From: CAZJKO01 sp964546995
Lineage (GTDB): Bacteria > Bacillota_I > Bacilli_A > RF39 > UBA660
Assembly (NCBI GenBank): GCA_964546995.1
Contig: CAZJKO010000002.1
Coordinates: forward strand, 1 to 64,000
Length of the DNA stretch: 64,000 nucleotides
Direction: 5' to 3'
Below are positions 42,683 through 51,266 of the stretch, in pieces. The notes under the pieces were generated by a model. It was not told where the DNA came from. It saw only the letters and a list, made by a program, of their open reading frames with translations, and searched no databases. The number at the start of each line of letters is the position of its first letter. Positions within the stretch are counted from its first letter, which is position 1. Both the position numbers and the translations under genes were made by a program.

Positions 42683-43987
42683 ATGAAATTACCCACAGTA
42701 GCCTTAGTTGGACGACCAAACGTTGGAAAAAGCACCATCTTCAATAAAATAATAGGAAAAAAAATAGCGATCATTGAAGATACTCCAGGAGTAACAAGAG
42801 ATAGACTCTACGGCAAAGCAACGTACAATGGCAAACAATTTAACATCATCGATACGGGAGGAATCGATGTTGGCAAAGAAGCATTTAACGATGAAATAAA
42901 AATTCAAGCAAGTATTGCCATCGATGAAGCCGATGTCATCGTCTTTATCGTCGATGGAAAAGAAAGTGTAACCCAAAACGACTTAGCCGTCCGTGATATT
43001 CTAAGAAAAAGCAACAAAAAAGTAATTGTTGCCATCAATAAAATCGATAATAAAACATCACAAAACAACCTCTACGATTTCTACGAGTTAGGCTTCGATA
43101 CTTATATCCCTTTTAGTGGAATTCACAACATTGGCTATGTCGAACTAATGAATGAAATCACCAAAGATTTCAAAGAAATAGAAGAAGAAAAAGATCATAG
43201 ATTAAAATTCTCTGTCATAGGTAGACCCAATGTCGGTAAAAGCAGCTTGATCAATGCCCTTCTAAATGAAGACCGCTCAATCGTAAGCAATGTAGCAGGA
43301 ACAACCCGTGATTCGATCGACACCACATTCACCTACAACAAAGAAGAATTCGTAGTCATCGATACAGCTGGTATGAGAAAAAAAGGAAAAATTTACGAAG
43401 CAATTGAAAAGTACAGTCTCTTAAGATCTCTAAAATCAATAGAACGAAGCGATATCTGTCTTTTAGTCATCAGTGCAGAAGAAGGCATCATGGAACACGA
43501 TAAACATATAGCAGGATACGCCCTCGACCAAGGGAAAGGATTGATTATCGTAGTCAACAAATGGGATACCATAAAAGACATGACCACCAAAGAATACGAA
43601 AAAATAGTAAGAAGCGAATTTCAATTTGCTACCTTTGCTCCCATTGTCTTCTTATCCGCTTTAACCAAAAAAAGACTCCATACCCTAATGCCAGAAATCA
43701 TCAAAGTCAAAGAAAACATCAATAGAGAGATTAAAACGAGCATCCTAAACGAAGTTATCATAGATGCGTATCAATTGAATCTCCCTCCTACTTACAAAGG
43801 CAATCGCCTAAAAATCTACTTTGCCAATCAATCGGGTACCAAACCACCAAAATTTACATTTCATGTAAACAACAAAGGATTAGTCCACTTTTCCTACGAA
43901 CGATATTTAGAAAACAAACTAAGAGAAAACTTTGATTTCGAAGGAACACCCATCGTATTACAATTTAAAAATAGAGGTGAAGAATAA
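42683..43987 (+). CDS. der: GTPase Der (EngA)
   Basis: Essential 50S ribosome assembly GTPase with two G domains (GRPNVGKSTIF, DTGGI; GRPNVGKSSLIN, DTAGMRKKGK) and a KH-like C-terminal domain. The 434-aa length is typical. ATG 42683 follows GGAAGGGAT; the frame runs seven codons further. It is followed by two small genes and spoIVA; in Bacillus der also lies near spoIVA. Confidence 0.96.
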   Translation: MKLPTVALVGRPNVGKSTIFNKIIGKKIAIIEDTPGVTRDRLYGKATYNGKQFNIIDTGGIDVGKEAFNDEIKIQASIAIDEADVIVFIVDGKESVTQNDLAVRDILRKSNKKVIVAINKIDNKTSQNNLYDFYELGFDTYIPFSGIHNIGYVELMNEITKDFKEIEEEKDHRLKFSVIGRPNVGKSSLINALLNEDRSIVSNVAGTTRDSIDTTFTYNKEEFVVIDTAGMRKKGKIYEAIEKYSLLRSLKSIERSDICLLVISAEEGIMEHDKHIAGYALDQGKGLIIVVNKWDTIKDMTTKEYEKIVRSEFQFATFAPIVFLSALTKKRLHTLMPEIIKVKENINREIKTSILNEVIIDAYQLNLPPTYKGNRLKIYFANQSGTKPPKFTFHVNNKGLVHFSYERYLENKLRENFDFEGTPIVLQFKNRGEE

Positions 43988-44169
43988 TGTTTTTTAAACC
44001 AAAACAAGATCCAGAAGCATTACTAGAAGGATTAGATCAAGCTCAAAAATTGTTAGATGAACGCTACGAAAAAAAGCAAATTACCCTAGAAACATACAAA
44101 AAACAAGCATTGGAATTTGGAAAAAAACGAGAAAAGTACCAAAAAATGAAAGACAAACAAAACAAGTAA
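43987..44169 (+). CDS. Small charged protein downstream of der
   Basis: A 60-aa basic protein MFFKPKQDPEALLEGLDQAQ, then KLLDERYEKKQITLETYKKQ and a Lys-rich end. The LLDERYEKKQITLETY stretch looks like a SHOCT-type short helix hairpin. The ATG overlaps the der stop, with GAGGTGAAG inside der as ribosome site. Function unknown. Confidence 0.65.
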   Translation: MFFKPKQDPEALLEGLDQAQKLLDERYEKKQITLETYKKQALEFGKKREKYQKMKDKQNK

Positions 44170-44195
44170 CCACAATAAGTCCTCCACATATACTA
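44169..44195 (+). promoter_or_regulatory. Sigma-K-like promoter of spoVIF
   Basis: AC (44169), a 16-bp spacer and CATATACTA (44187-44195) match the sigma-K consensus. The start codon is 18 bp downstream. Confidence 0.65.
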
Positions 44196-44212
44196 AGGTA
44201 GGAGGAAAAATT

Positions 44213-44452
44213 ATGTTTCAAGATGCTTTCTTTAAACGAGTAGAAAACAAGACAAACGTCAATAAAGACACCATTTTATCACTTGCTTCGAAACTACAAA
44301 GTTCGAATATGAAAGATGAAAAAGTACTAAGAGATTTAGTAAAAGAAATTAGTACGATAACCGGAAAAGAGGTCACAGAAGAAAAAACAGATAAAATTGT
44401 AAATGCCATCATGAAAGACAACGTACCTCAAGACATCGATAAAATGTTTTAA
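44213..44452 (+). CDS. spoVIF: Stage VI sporulation protein F
   Basis: A 79-aa protein similar to SpoVIF, needed for spore coat assembly late in sporulation. The pattern FKRVENKTNVNKDTILSLAS, then LQSSN(M)KDEKVLRDLVKEIS and DKIVNAIMKDNVPQDIDKMF matches the family. TAGGAGGAAAAATT precedes the ATG. The sigma-K-like promoter fits mother-cell expression. Confidence 0.87.
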   Translation: MFQDAFFKRVENKTNVNKDTILSLASKLQSSNMKDEKVLRDLVKEISTITGKEVTEEKTDKIVNAIMKDNVPQDIDKMF

Positions 44453-44480
44453 AATTCTCGGCTCCCGAGAATTTTTTTAT
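44452..44480 (+). terminator. Terminator of spoVIF
   Basis: AATTCTCGG-ctc-CCGAGAATT followed by seven T. Confidence 0.85.
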
Positions 44481-44500
44481 GCAAGAAACCACGATTTTTC

Positions 44501-44530
44501 ATCATAACAAGAAATAGCATCACATAAAGT
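44501..44530 (+). promoter_or_regulatory. Possible sigma-E promoter of spoIVA
   Basis: ATCATAAC, then 14 bp, then CATAAAGT resemble the sigma-E -35 and -10 boxes (CATACANT). Placement 30 bp before spoIVA suits the expected control, but the match is partial. Confidence 0.35.
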
Positions 44531-44560
44531 TAAATGAAATCAAAAGAAAAGGTGAAGAAT

Positions 44561-46036
44561 ATGGAAAAATATGATATTATCAAAAACATCGCAGAACGAA
44601 CAGGAGGAGATATCTACTTAGGCGTCGTCGGTGCTGTTCGCACTGGAAAAAGTACCTTCATAAAAAAAGTGATCGAAACATTAGTCGTTCCAAACATCGA
44701 AGATGAATACGAACGAAAAAGAGCCCTCGATGAAATTCCTCAAAGTGCCGCAGGAAAAACGATTATGACAACGGAACCAAAATTTGTACCTAACCAAGCA
44801 GCCAAAATCAATATCGACGACTTCTCATGTAACATTAGATTGATCGATTGTGTCGGTTACATGATTGATAATGCCAAAGGAGCAGAAGACGAAAATGGTC
44901 CCCGTATGGTCAAAACACCATGGTATGATGATGAAATACCATTCGTCGAAGCTGCCGAACTAGGAACCGAAAAAGTCATCAAAGATCATTCAACGATCGG
45001 TATTGTCGTAACGACAGATGGATCAATCGGGGAATTTAATAGAAAAGACTACATCGATTCAGAACAACGAGTCATCGAAGAATTAAAAGAAATAGGAAAA
45101 CCATTTATCGTCTTGTTAAACTCAACGCATCCTACCTTACCAGAAACAGAACGCTTAGCAGAATCACTAAAAGAAGAACACAACATCCCAGTCATCCCGA
45201 TCAGCATTGAAGCCATGAACGAAAAAGATATGTATAATATCTTAAGAGAAGCTCTCTACGAATTCCCTGTACTAGAAGTAAAAGTGAACATGCCAGAATG
45301 GATTGCCATTCTAAACCCAACCCATAAAGTAAAAAAAGTCTATATCGATGCCATTAAAGAAAGTGTAACGGAAGTAGATAAATTGAGAGATATCGAAAAT
45401 ATTACCAAACATTTCTTAAATAACGAATGCATTGAAAAAGCTTATTTATCGGAAGTAAATCCTGCAACAGGAGAAGTCATCGTAACCTTAACAGCACCAG
45501 CAGATCTATATAACCAAGTCTTAACAGACATCATTAAAATCGATGTCAAAAACAAAGCAGAATTACTATCCCTATTCCAAGAATATAACGAAGCAAAACG
45601 AGAGTACGATCAAGTAAAATATGCCTTAAAAATGGTCAAACAAACAGGATATGGTGTTGCAACGCCTACCCTATCAGATATGAAATTAGATACACCAGAA
45701 ATCACGAAACAAGGCACAAGATATGGAGTAAAACTAAAAGCTGTAGCACCTAGCATCCACATGATTCGAGTCGACGTCCAAAGTACTTTCGAACCGATCA
45801 TTGGAAGCGAATTACAAAGTAAAGAACTAATCAATTATTTAATGAAAGATTATGAAACAGAACCAGACAACATTTGGAAAAGCGAAATTTTTGGTCGCAG
45901 TCTAGATGTCATTGTCCAAGAAGGAATTCAATCGAAAATCAACATGATGCCAGACAACATAAGATATAAATTACAACAAACCCTAACTAAAGTAGTGAAC
46001 AAAGGATCAAACAACATGATAGCCATCGTTCTATAA
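44561..46036 (+). CDS. spoIVA: Stage IV sporulation protein A, coat basement ATPase
   Basis: SpoIVA polymerises by ATP hydrolysis on the forespore to form the base layer of the coat. The 491-aa product has Walker A GAVRTGKSTFI, the switch region RLIDCVGYMI, VTTDGSI and the C-terminal membrane-binding end. The length equals the Bacillus protein almost exactly. ATG 44561 follows AAAGGTGAAG; the frame starts nine codons earlier. Its presence is strong evidence of endospore formation. Confidence 0.97.
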   Translation: MEKYDIIKNIAERTGGDIYLGVVGAVRTGKSTFIKKVIETLVVPNIEDEYERKRALDEIPQSAAGKTIMTTEPKFVPNQAAKINIDDFSCNIRLIDCVGYMIDNAKGAEDENGPRMVKTPWYDDEIPFVEAAELGTEKVIKDHSTIGIVVTTDGSIGEFNRKDYIDSEQRVIEELKEIGKPFIVLLNSTHPTLPETERLAESLKEEHNIPVIPISIEAMNEKDMYNILREALYEFPVLEVKVNMPEWIAILNPTHKVKKVYIDAIKESVTEVDKLRDIENITKHFLNNECIEKAYLSEVNPATGEVIVTLTAPADLYNQVLTDIIKIDVKNKAELLSLFQEYNEAKREYDQVKYALKMVKQTGYGVATPTLSDMKLDTPEITKQGTRYGVKLKAVAPSIHMIRVDVQSTFEPIIGSELQSKELINYLMKDYETEPDNIWKSEIFGRSLDVIVQEGIQSKINMMPDNIRYKLQQTLTKVVNKGSNNMIAIVL

Positions 46037-46062
46037 GATAGAGAAATCTATCTTTTTTTATG
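46034..46062 (+). terminator. Terminator of spoIVA
   Basis: AAGATAGA-gaaa-TCTATCTT followed by TTTTT. Confidence 0.8.
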
Positions 46063-46518
46063 GATAATGTTCCCCTCTTTCAAAATAGAATCAACTCGCT
46101 CCCCATAAACGACATTTCCCATCTCAAGTAAAGAAGGAGAAAAAGAAATGGAATTCAAATCGACATAGTATTTCCCTTGATAAAACCAAACCACATCACA
46201 TTCTGGAAGAAGAAAAAAATCATCGACACCAAAATAAAAAGGTTTAGTAAGATAAATCGTAATCTTTAAATCTATCGATGAAAAATCGAAATCAAAGTCA
46301 TCTTTTTCCAGCTCAATAAAAGTACCAACAAGTGGATGAACATAGACAGTCATCTGATAAAAACCATGAATTTTAATATGGTAGATATCATCCAAATAAG
46401 AAATCAACTTTTTTACATTTCTAGAAATACTATCCCGATCATCCCAATCGATATCTCTAAAATAACAAGCATTGACAAACAATACCAAAGAATCATGGGA
46501 AAGAGAATCAAGCCTCAT
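46048..46518 (-). CDS. Unknown soluble protein convergent with spoIVA
   Basis: A 156-aa protein rich in Asp, Phe and Tyr with alternating beta-type patterns (FYQMTVYVHPLVGTFIELEK, KITIYLTKPFYFGVDDFFLL). AGGTGATATGG precedes ATG 46518. It has no signal peptide or membrane segment. It ends inside the spoIVA terminator. No family recognised; a spore link rests on position only. Confidence 0.5.
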   Translation of the reverse strand: MRLDSLSHDSLVLFVNACYFRDIDWDDRDSISRNVKKLISYLDDIYHIKIHGFYQMTVYVHPLVGTFIELEKDDFDFDFSSIDLKITIYLTKPFYFGVDDFFLLPECDVVWFYQGKYYVDLNSISFSPSLLEMGNVVYGERVDSILKEGNIIHKKR

Positions 46519-46577
46519 CCATATCACCTAATGTATGATATGAAAAAAAACAAAAAAGGAACCACTCACGATTCCTA

Positions 46578-47786
46578 TTACTCGTTATTTAATAACCAAT
46601 CCACTACATTAACTTTTGTTATTCCATCATAATCAGTTTCCATGTCCATATCGAAAGTAATTAAATATTTAGGATAATGATCTCCTGTTTTTTGTAGAGA
46701 TCTTAATTCTCTTTCTAACACCTCATTATCTCTAACTGTTAATGCCACTTGATAATACTTATAACCATCTCGATTTTCTGCAACAAAATCTATTTCTAAA
46801 TCATCAACTTTACCCACATATACTTTATATCCTCTTCTTAGAAGTTCTAAATATACGATATTTTCTAATACATGCCCCATATCACTATCTGCTCTTTTAC
46901 CTAGTAAATAACTTCTTAATCCAGGATCAACGACATAGTATTTATAATCTCTTGCCAATAAGTTTTTACCTTTAACATCAAATCGTTCTGCTTTGTATAT
47001 TAAGAAGCTTTCTACAAAAGCAGAGATATAGTTTTCCACAGTATGATTACTAGTAGACATACCCTTACTAGTCAATGTATCACTGATTTTTTTAGTAGAT
47101 ACAGGACTTCCTATACTATCAAATATAAATTTTAATACACTTTCTAATAACATTTTATCAGATATATTGTTTCTTGTTATAATATCTTTATATACGATAG
47201 TACTAAATATTCCTTCTAAATATATATCTAAATCATTTGGATTATCTTGAAGAATAGATAGATTCCCTGGCATACCTCCATATCGCATATAATCTAAAAA
47301 AAACTCATATTTACTTTTGCTTTGATTATTGTGAAACGCACGAAAATACTCTTTAAAGGATAAAGGTAACATTTTTATCTCTATATATCTTCCTGACAAT
47401 AGTGTTGCTAATTCTCCAGATAACAAATAAGCATTTGAACCTGTTATATATACATCAACATTTTTTTTGATGTATAAACTATCCACTGCTTTTTGAAACA
47501 TAGGAACATTTTGAACTTCATCTAAGAAGATATAATATTGTTTTTTAGAATCAAGTTGTTTATTTACATAATCGTATAATTCCTTATAACTTTCAAAATG
47601 ATAATCAACATCTTCAAGATTTATCTTTATTATTTGGTCTTCGCCTATTCCGTTTTCTTTTAAATAATGAATAAATAATTCGAATAATGTAGATTTACCA
47701 CATCTCCTTATTCCTGTAACAACCTTGATTAAATCCTTATCTTTGAATCTTTTTAATATGTCGAGATATTCTTTTCTCTCTACCAC
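46578..47786 (-). CDS. AAA ATPase of the DUF4143 type
   Basis: A 402-aa protein with an N-terminal AAA domain (GIRRCGKSTLFELFI, Walker B YYIFLDEVQNV, TGSNAYLLSGELATLLSGRY) and a C-terminal DUF4143 domain (KRADSDMGHVLENIVYLELL, later VYVGKVDDLEIDFVAE, a PD-(D/E)XK-like patch). Function of the family is poorly known; members vary between strains and often look mobile. GTG 47786 follows GAGGTG. The promoter carries three copies of a TTCCAAAACT-type repeat. Confidence 0.85.
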   Translation of the reverse strand: MVERKEYLDILKRFKDKDLIKVVTGIRRCGKSTLFELFIHYLKENGIGEDQIIKINLEDVDYHFESYKELYDYVNKQLDSKKQYYIFLDEVQNVPMFQKAVDSLYIKKNVDVYITGSNAYLLSGELATLLSGRYIEIKMLPLSFKEYFRAFHNNQSKSKYEFFLDYMRYGGMPGNLSILQDNPNDLDIYLEGIFSTIVYKDIITRNNISDKMLLESVLKFIFDSIGSPVSTKKISDTLTSKGMSTSNHTVENYISAFVESFLIYKAERFDVKGKNLLARDYKYYVVDPGLRSYLLGKRADSDMGHVLENIVYLELLRRGYKVYVGKVDDLEIDFVAENRDGYKYYQVALTVRDNEVLERELRSLQKTGDHYPKYLITFDMDMETDYDGITKVNVVDWLLNNE

Positions 47787-47805
47787 AGTTTTCACCTCAA
47801 ATACA

Positions 47806-47834
47806 AGTATATAGGAATGATAAAGCAAAGTCAA
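47806..47834 (-). promoter_or_regulatory. Promoter of the DUF4143 ATPase gene
   Basis: On the minus strand TTGACT (47834-47829), a 17-bp spacer and TATACT (47811-47806). The -35 box overlaps the first of three TTCCAAAACTTG-type repeats. Confidence 0.7.
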
Positions 47835-47884
47835 GTTTTGGAAGATTTTTTCCAAAACTAACACAATTCGACAAGTTTTGGAAA
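47831..47884. repeat. Triple operator-like repeat
   Basis: Plus-strand copies CAAGTTTTGGAA at 47832-47843 and 47872-47883 are direct repeats; TTCCAAAACT at 47850-47859 is the inverted copy. The outer-right and middle copies form TTCCAAAACT/AGTTTTGGAA dyads. Position at the -35 box suggests repressor binding. Confidence 0.6.
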
Positions 47885-47925
47885 TAGCACTTTATAGCTC
47901 ACATTTCTTAATCAAAAGCATAATA

Positions 47926-47948
47926 AAAGAGTGATTTTACCACTCTCT
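47926..47948 (-). terminator. Terminator of engB
   Basis: On the minus strand AGAGTG-gtaaaat-CACTCT followed by TTTATT. Confidence 0.6.
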
Positions 47949-47975
47949 ATAAATCAATTCATATGTCAAACGTAT

Positions 47976-48569
47976 TTATATCGTCTCTACAATCAAATCT
48001 TCTATTTTTTGTAAGATTTCGTCTCTTCCCAATTTCGTCATACTAGAGAAAAGAACTAAATCATCTCCCATAACCAAATCGAGCATTTCTTTAGCAACTT
48101 TCAAGGTCCTATCTCTTTTACTACTAGATACTTTATCTGCTTTCGTTAAAACAACAGTAACAGGAATATTATAATACTTTAGATAATGATACATCAAAAG
48201 ATCATCTTCCATCGGTTTATGACGAAAATCGATAAGTAAAAATACTCGTTTTAATTCTTGTCTTTTGGCAAGATACTCTTCGATCATAAGCCCAAATTTT
48301 TGCTGTTGCTTTTGATCGACTGCCGCATATCCATATCCTGGTACATCCACTAAATAAAAGTCATCATTGACAAGATAAAAATTAAGCGTCTGCGTTTTCC
48401 CTGGTCGTGAAGAAATGCGAGCGAGATTCTTTCGACCAACGAGCGTATTAATAAAACTACTCTTTCCTACATTACTACGTCCTACCAAAAGAAATTCCGG
48501 TAAATCTTCATCAGGATACTGACTTCTTCTAACAGCTGTAATCGGTTGAGCCACACGAACTACTTTCAT
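47976..48569 (-). CDS. engB: Ribosome biogenesis GTPase EngB (YsxC)
   Basis: A 197-aa GTPase for 50S assembly: GRSNVGKSSFINTL, SRPGKTQTLNFY, DVPGYGYA and LTKADK. Length and start match the family. It lies 14 bp after the NrnA-like gene rather than beside lon or clpX. Confidence 0.95.
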   Translation of the reverse strand: MKVVRVAQPITAVRRSQYPDEDLPEFLLVGRSNVGKSSFINTLVGRKNLARISSRPGKTQTLNFYLVNDDFYLVDVPGYGYAAVDQKQQQKFGLMIEEYLAKRQELKRVFLLIDFRHKPMEDDLLMYHYLKYYNIPVTVVLTKADKVSSSKRDRTLKVAKEMLDLVMGDDLVLFSSMTKLGRDEILQKIEDLIVETI

Positions 48570-48583
48570 CTTTTCACCTTCTT

Positions 48584-49531
48584 CTATAAATTGTTTTTAA
48601 TATACTTTTTACAAACTTCATCGAGATCATCAATCAGTAACATCGCTTCTTCAAAAGTACTAACTCTAGCACCTGATGCAAATTTATGTCCACCACCACT
48701 ATACTTTTCAGCAATAAAGTTGATCTCTGGACCTCTAGAACGAATCGCAAGTCTAATAATATTATTCTTAACATCTTCCGTAATTGTCACCCAAACCAAA
48801 ACTTCTTCGATGTAATTAAAATGATTAATCATATTGCCAGGTGACGCTGAATCAACTTGAAATTGATTAATAATATCATTCGTAATTTTAATGTACGCAA
48901 CACCATTTTCAGTAAGAATCATATTCTCACCAATATATCCTTGAAGCCGAACTTCACTAAACGGTCTCATATAGAGATTTTGATAAGCTGAAGGAAGTGA
49001 AATCGGATAAATAGAAAGCATCTTAGATAGAATTTCAAATGTTTTATTTGTTGTCCCAAACAAGAAACGATTCGTATCCGAAACCATCCCCATATATAAA
49101 TTGCGAACAATTTCTTCGTTCAACTTAAATTTCGTATTAAGAAATAACTCCATAATAATTTGACAAACACTTCCAGAAGTATCATCGATATATTCTAAAT
49201 CGCAAAACGTTTCAACATAAGGATGGTGATCAATCTTGATCGAATAATCGAACATATCAAAATGAACCGAATCTACACGTTTTTTATCTGGTGTATCCAA
49301 AACGATAAGTAAAGCATCAGAAAGATCTTCTTCTACTTTATCGAGTTTACCCATATACCGAAATTTAGCACTTCCATTTCCTACCGCATAGACTTTCTTA
49401 GAAGGGAAAGTAAGCGAAATAGCATCGCGTAAGGCAATTTGACTAGCCATCGCATCAGGATCTACCCCAATGTGTCTACTAATCACAATCGTATCGTATT
49501 TTTTAATCGCTTTATATATTTTTTTAAACAT
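48584..49531 (-). CDS. DHH-family phosphoesterase, NrnA-like
   Basis: A 315-aa DHH/DHHA1 protein that probably degrades nanoRNA, pAp or cyclic-dinucleotide products. Motifs are HIGVDPDAMASQ, IKIDHHPYVE and GGGHKFASGARV. ATG 49531 follows AGGATAACGTGT; the frame starts 16 codons earlier inside ackA. It lies 10 bp after ackA. Confidence 0.88.
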   Translation of the reverse strand: MFKKIYKAIKKYDTIVISRHIGVDPDAMASQIALRDAISLTFPSKKVYAVGNGSAKFRYMGKLDKVEEDLSDALLIVLDTPDKKRVDSVHFDMFDYSIKIDHHPYVETFCDLEYIDDTSGSVCQIIMELFLNTKFKLNEEIVRNLYMGMVSDTNRFLFGTTNKTFEILSKMLSIYPISLPSAYQNLYMRPFSEVRLQGYIGENMILTENGVAYIKITNDIINQFQVDSASPGNMINHFNYIEEVLVWVTITEDVKNNIIRLAIRSRGPEINFIAEKYSGGGHKFASGARVSTFEEAMLLIDDLDEVCKKYIKNNL

Positions 49532-49541
49532 ACACGTTATC

Positions 49542-50723
49542 CTAACTATTTTTAATAAGATCCAAAGTATCTCTTGCAATCATCAATTCTTCATCTGTTG
49601 CTAGAACATAACAATCGACCAAAGAATCCTCTGTACTGATCTTTGTCAATTCAGAACCCACTTTGACCGTAGCATCTAACTTAATGCCAAGACAAGCAAG
49701 TTTTTCCATAACTCGCATTCGAATAGGAACACTATTTTCTCCAATTCCCGCTGTAAAGCAAATCACATCAGCGCCACCTAACAACACGTAGTACTGAGCA
49801 ATGTAAGAAACGACAGTCTTCACATATTTTTCTAGAGCAATTTCACACTTTTCATCGCCTTCTTGTGCACCAAGAATAATATCTCTTGCATCACTACTGC
49901 GACAAGAAAGTCCTAAGAAACCGGATTTCTTATTTAAGTCATCGATGACTTCACTTGCATTCTTTCCTTCTTTTTCCATCACATAAGGAATAATAGAAGG
50001 ATCGATATCACCAGAACGTGTTCCCATCATAATTCCAGCCAAAGGGGTAAATCCCATCGAAGTATCCACACACTTTCCATCCTTAATTGCCGTAATACTA
50101 CCGCCATTACCCAAGTGACAACTGATAATTTTTAAATCGTTTTTCCCTAGCTTATCTTGAAGCGTAAGTGAAACATATCGGTGACTCGTTCCATGTGCTC
50201 CATACTTTCTCACTTTATAATCTTGATACCAGGAATAAGGAACTGGATAAAGATAAGAAACAGGATCCATCGTCTGATGAAAAGCCGTATCGAACACAAC
50301 GACCATCGGAACAGAAGGAAGAACCTCCTTAAATGCTTTAATTCCTTGCACATGGGCAGGATTATGTAGAGGTGCAAAATCCTTTAAAAGAAGTAAATCT
50401 TCAATAACTTTATCCGTAACCAAAACAGACTTCTGATAAAGATCCCCCCCATGAACGACACGATGTCCTACTCCTTCAATTTCAGAAAGAGAAGAAATCA
50501 CGGAAAGATCGATTAATTTATCCAAAAGAATCTTTACGGCCTCTTCATGGTTTTCAAGTGGAATTTCTTGTTCAACTTTTTGTCCTTGATATTTAATCAC
50601 ATAATTACTACCAGCAATACCAATTCGTTCAAACAAACCACTAGCTAAAACCTCTTCCGTATCCATCTCTAAAAGACGAAATTTTAAAGAACTACTTCCT
50701 GCATTAATAGACATTATTTTCAT
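49542..50723 (-). CDS. ackA: Acetate kinase
   Basis: Makes ATP and acetate from acetyl-phosphate, the key step of acetogenic fermentation. The 393-aa product has NAGSSSLKFRL, HRVVHGGD, SCHLGNGGSI and FTAGIGEN. No pta gene is adjacent. AGAGGTAATAATAATG gives the start. Confidence 0.96.
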   Translation of the reverse strand: MKIMSINAGSSSLKFRLLEMDTEEVLASGLFERIGIAGSNYVIKYQGQKVEQEIPLENHEEAVKILLDKLIDLSVISSLSEIEGVGHRVVHGGDLYQKSVLVTDKVIEDLLLLKDFAPLHNPAHVQGIKAFKEVLPSVPMVVVFDTAFHQTMDPVSYLYPVPYSWYQDYKVRKYGAHGTSHRYVSLTLQDKLGKNDLKIISCHLGNGGSITAIKDGKCVDTSMGFTPLAGIMMGTRSGDIDPSIIPYVMEKEGKNASEVIDDLNKKSGFLGLSCRSSDARDIILGAQEGDEKCEIALEKYVKTVVSYIAQYYVLLGGADVICFTAGIGENSVPIRMRVMEKLACLGIKLDATVKVGSELTKISTEDSLVDCYVLATDEELMIARDTLDLIKNS

Positions 50724-50803
50724 TATTATTACCTCTTTCTATTACTATTATTATACTATGTATCAAAAGAAAAGCAAAGAAAAAGATTGCTAGCAAACGC
50801 TTT

Positions 50804-51211
50804 CTACTTTCCAAAAAAACGTGCAATCTCTTCTTCTGCTTTTTCAACGGAATCAGATCCATGAATCAAATTAGCAGACAAATCATTCGCATTAGAATAA
50901 TCTCCTCGGATCGTTCCTGCCAAAGCATCCCACCATTTTGTAGGTCCCATCAAATTGCGCATTCCGAGAACGACTCCCTCACCCTCGACGATCATTCCAA
51001 CGACAGGACCAGACATCATAAAAGCTTCTAATTCCGGATAAAAAGGTTTATCAATAAGATGACGATAATGCTCTTTTAACACATCAGCAGTCAAATGCAT
51101 CATCTTCATGTCACTAATATTGTACCCTTTTCTCTCAATTCTAGAAATAATCTCTCCCATCAACTCTCTTTTATGAGCATCGGGCTTCAACATAATATAA
51201 GTTCTTTCCAT
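50804..51211 (-). CDS. ndk: Nucleoside diphosphate kinase
   Basis: A 135-aa NTP-equalising enzyme with the phospho-His motif NLIHGSDS and the start MERTYIMLKPDAHKRELMGE. AAAGGAG precedes the ATG. A strong promoter is immediately upstream. Confidence 0.95.
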   Translation of the reverse strand: MERTYIMLKPDAHKRELMGEIISRIERKGYNISDMKMMHLTADVLKEHYRHLIDKPFYPELEAFMMSGPVVGMIVEGEGVVLGMRNLMGPTKWWDALAGTIRGDYSNANDLSANLIHGSDSVEKAEEEIARFFGK

Positions 51212-51230
51212 AACGTATCTCCTTTAATCC

Positions 51231-51259
51231 ATTATACTAAAACGAACACCATTTGACAA
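51231..51259 (-). promoter_or_regulatory. SigA promoter of ndk
   Basis: On the minus strand TTGTCA (51259-51254), a 17-bp spacer and TATAAT (51236-51231), 19 bp before the start codon. Confidence 0.75.
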
Positions 51260-51266
51260 AAGAATT

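Noticed and set aside
50443..50450. A C-run in ackA that might have been a third micro-gene copy
   Set aside because: It is a shorter run coding for glycines near VVHGGD in acetate kinase and lacks the flanking core and terminator.
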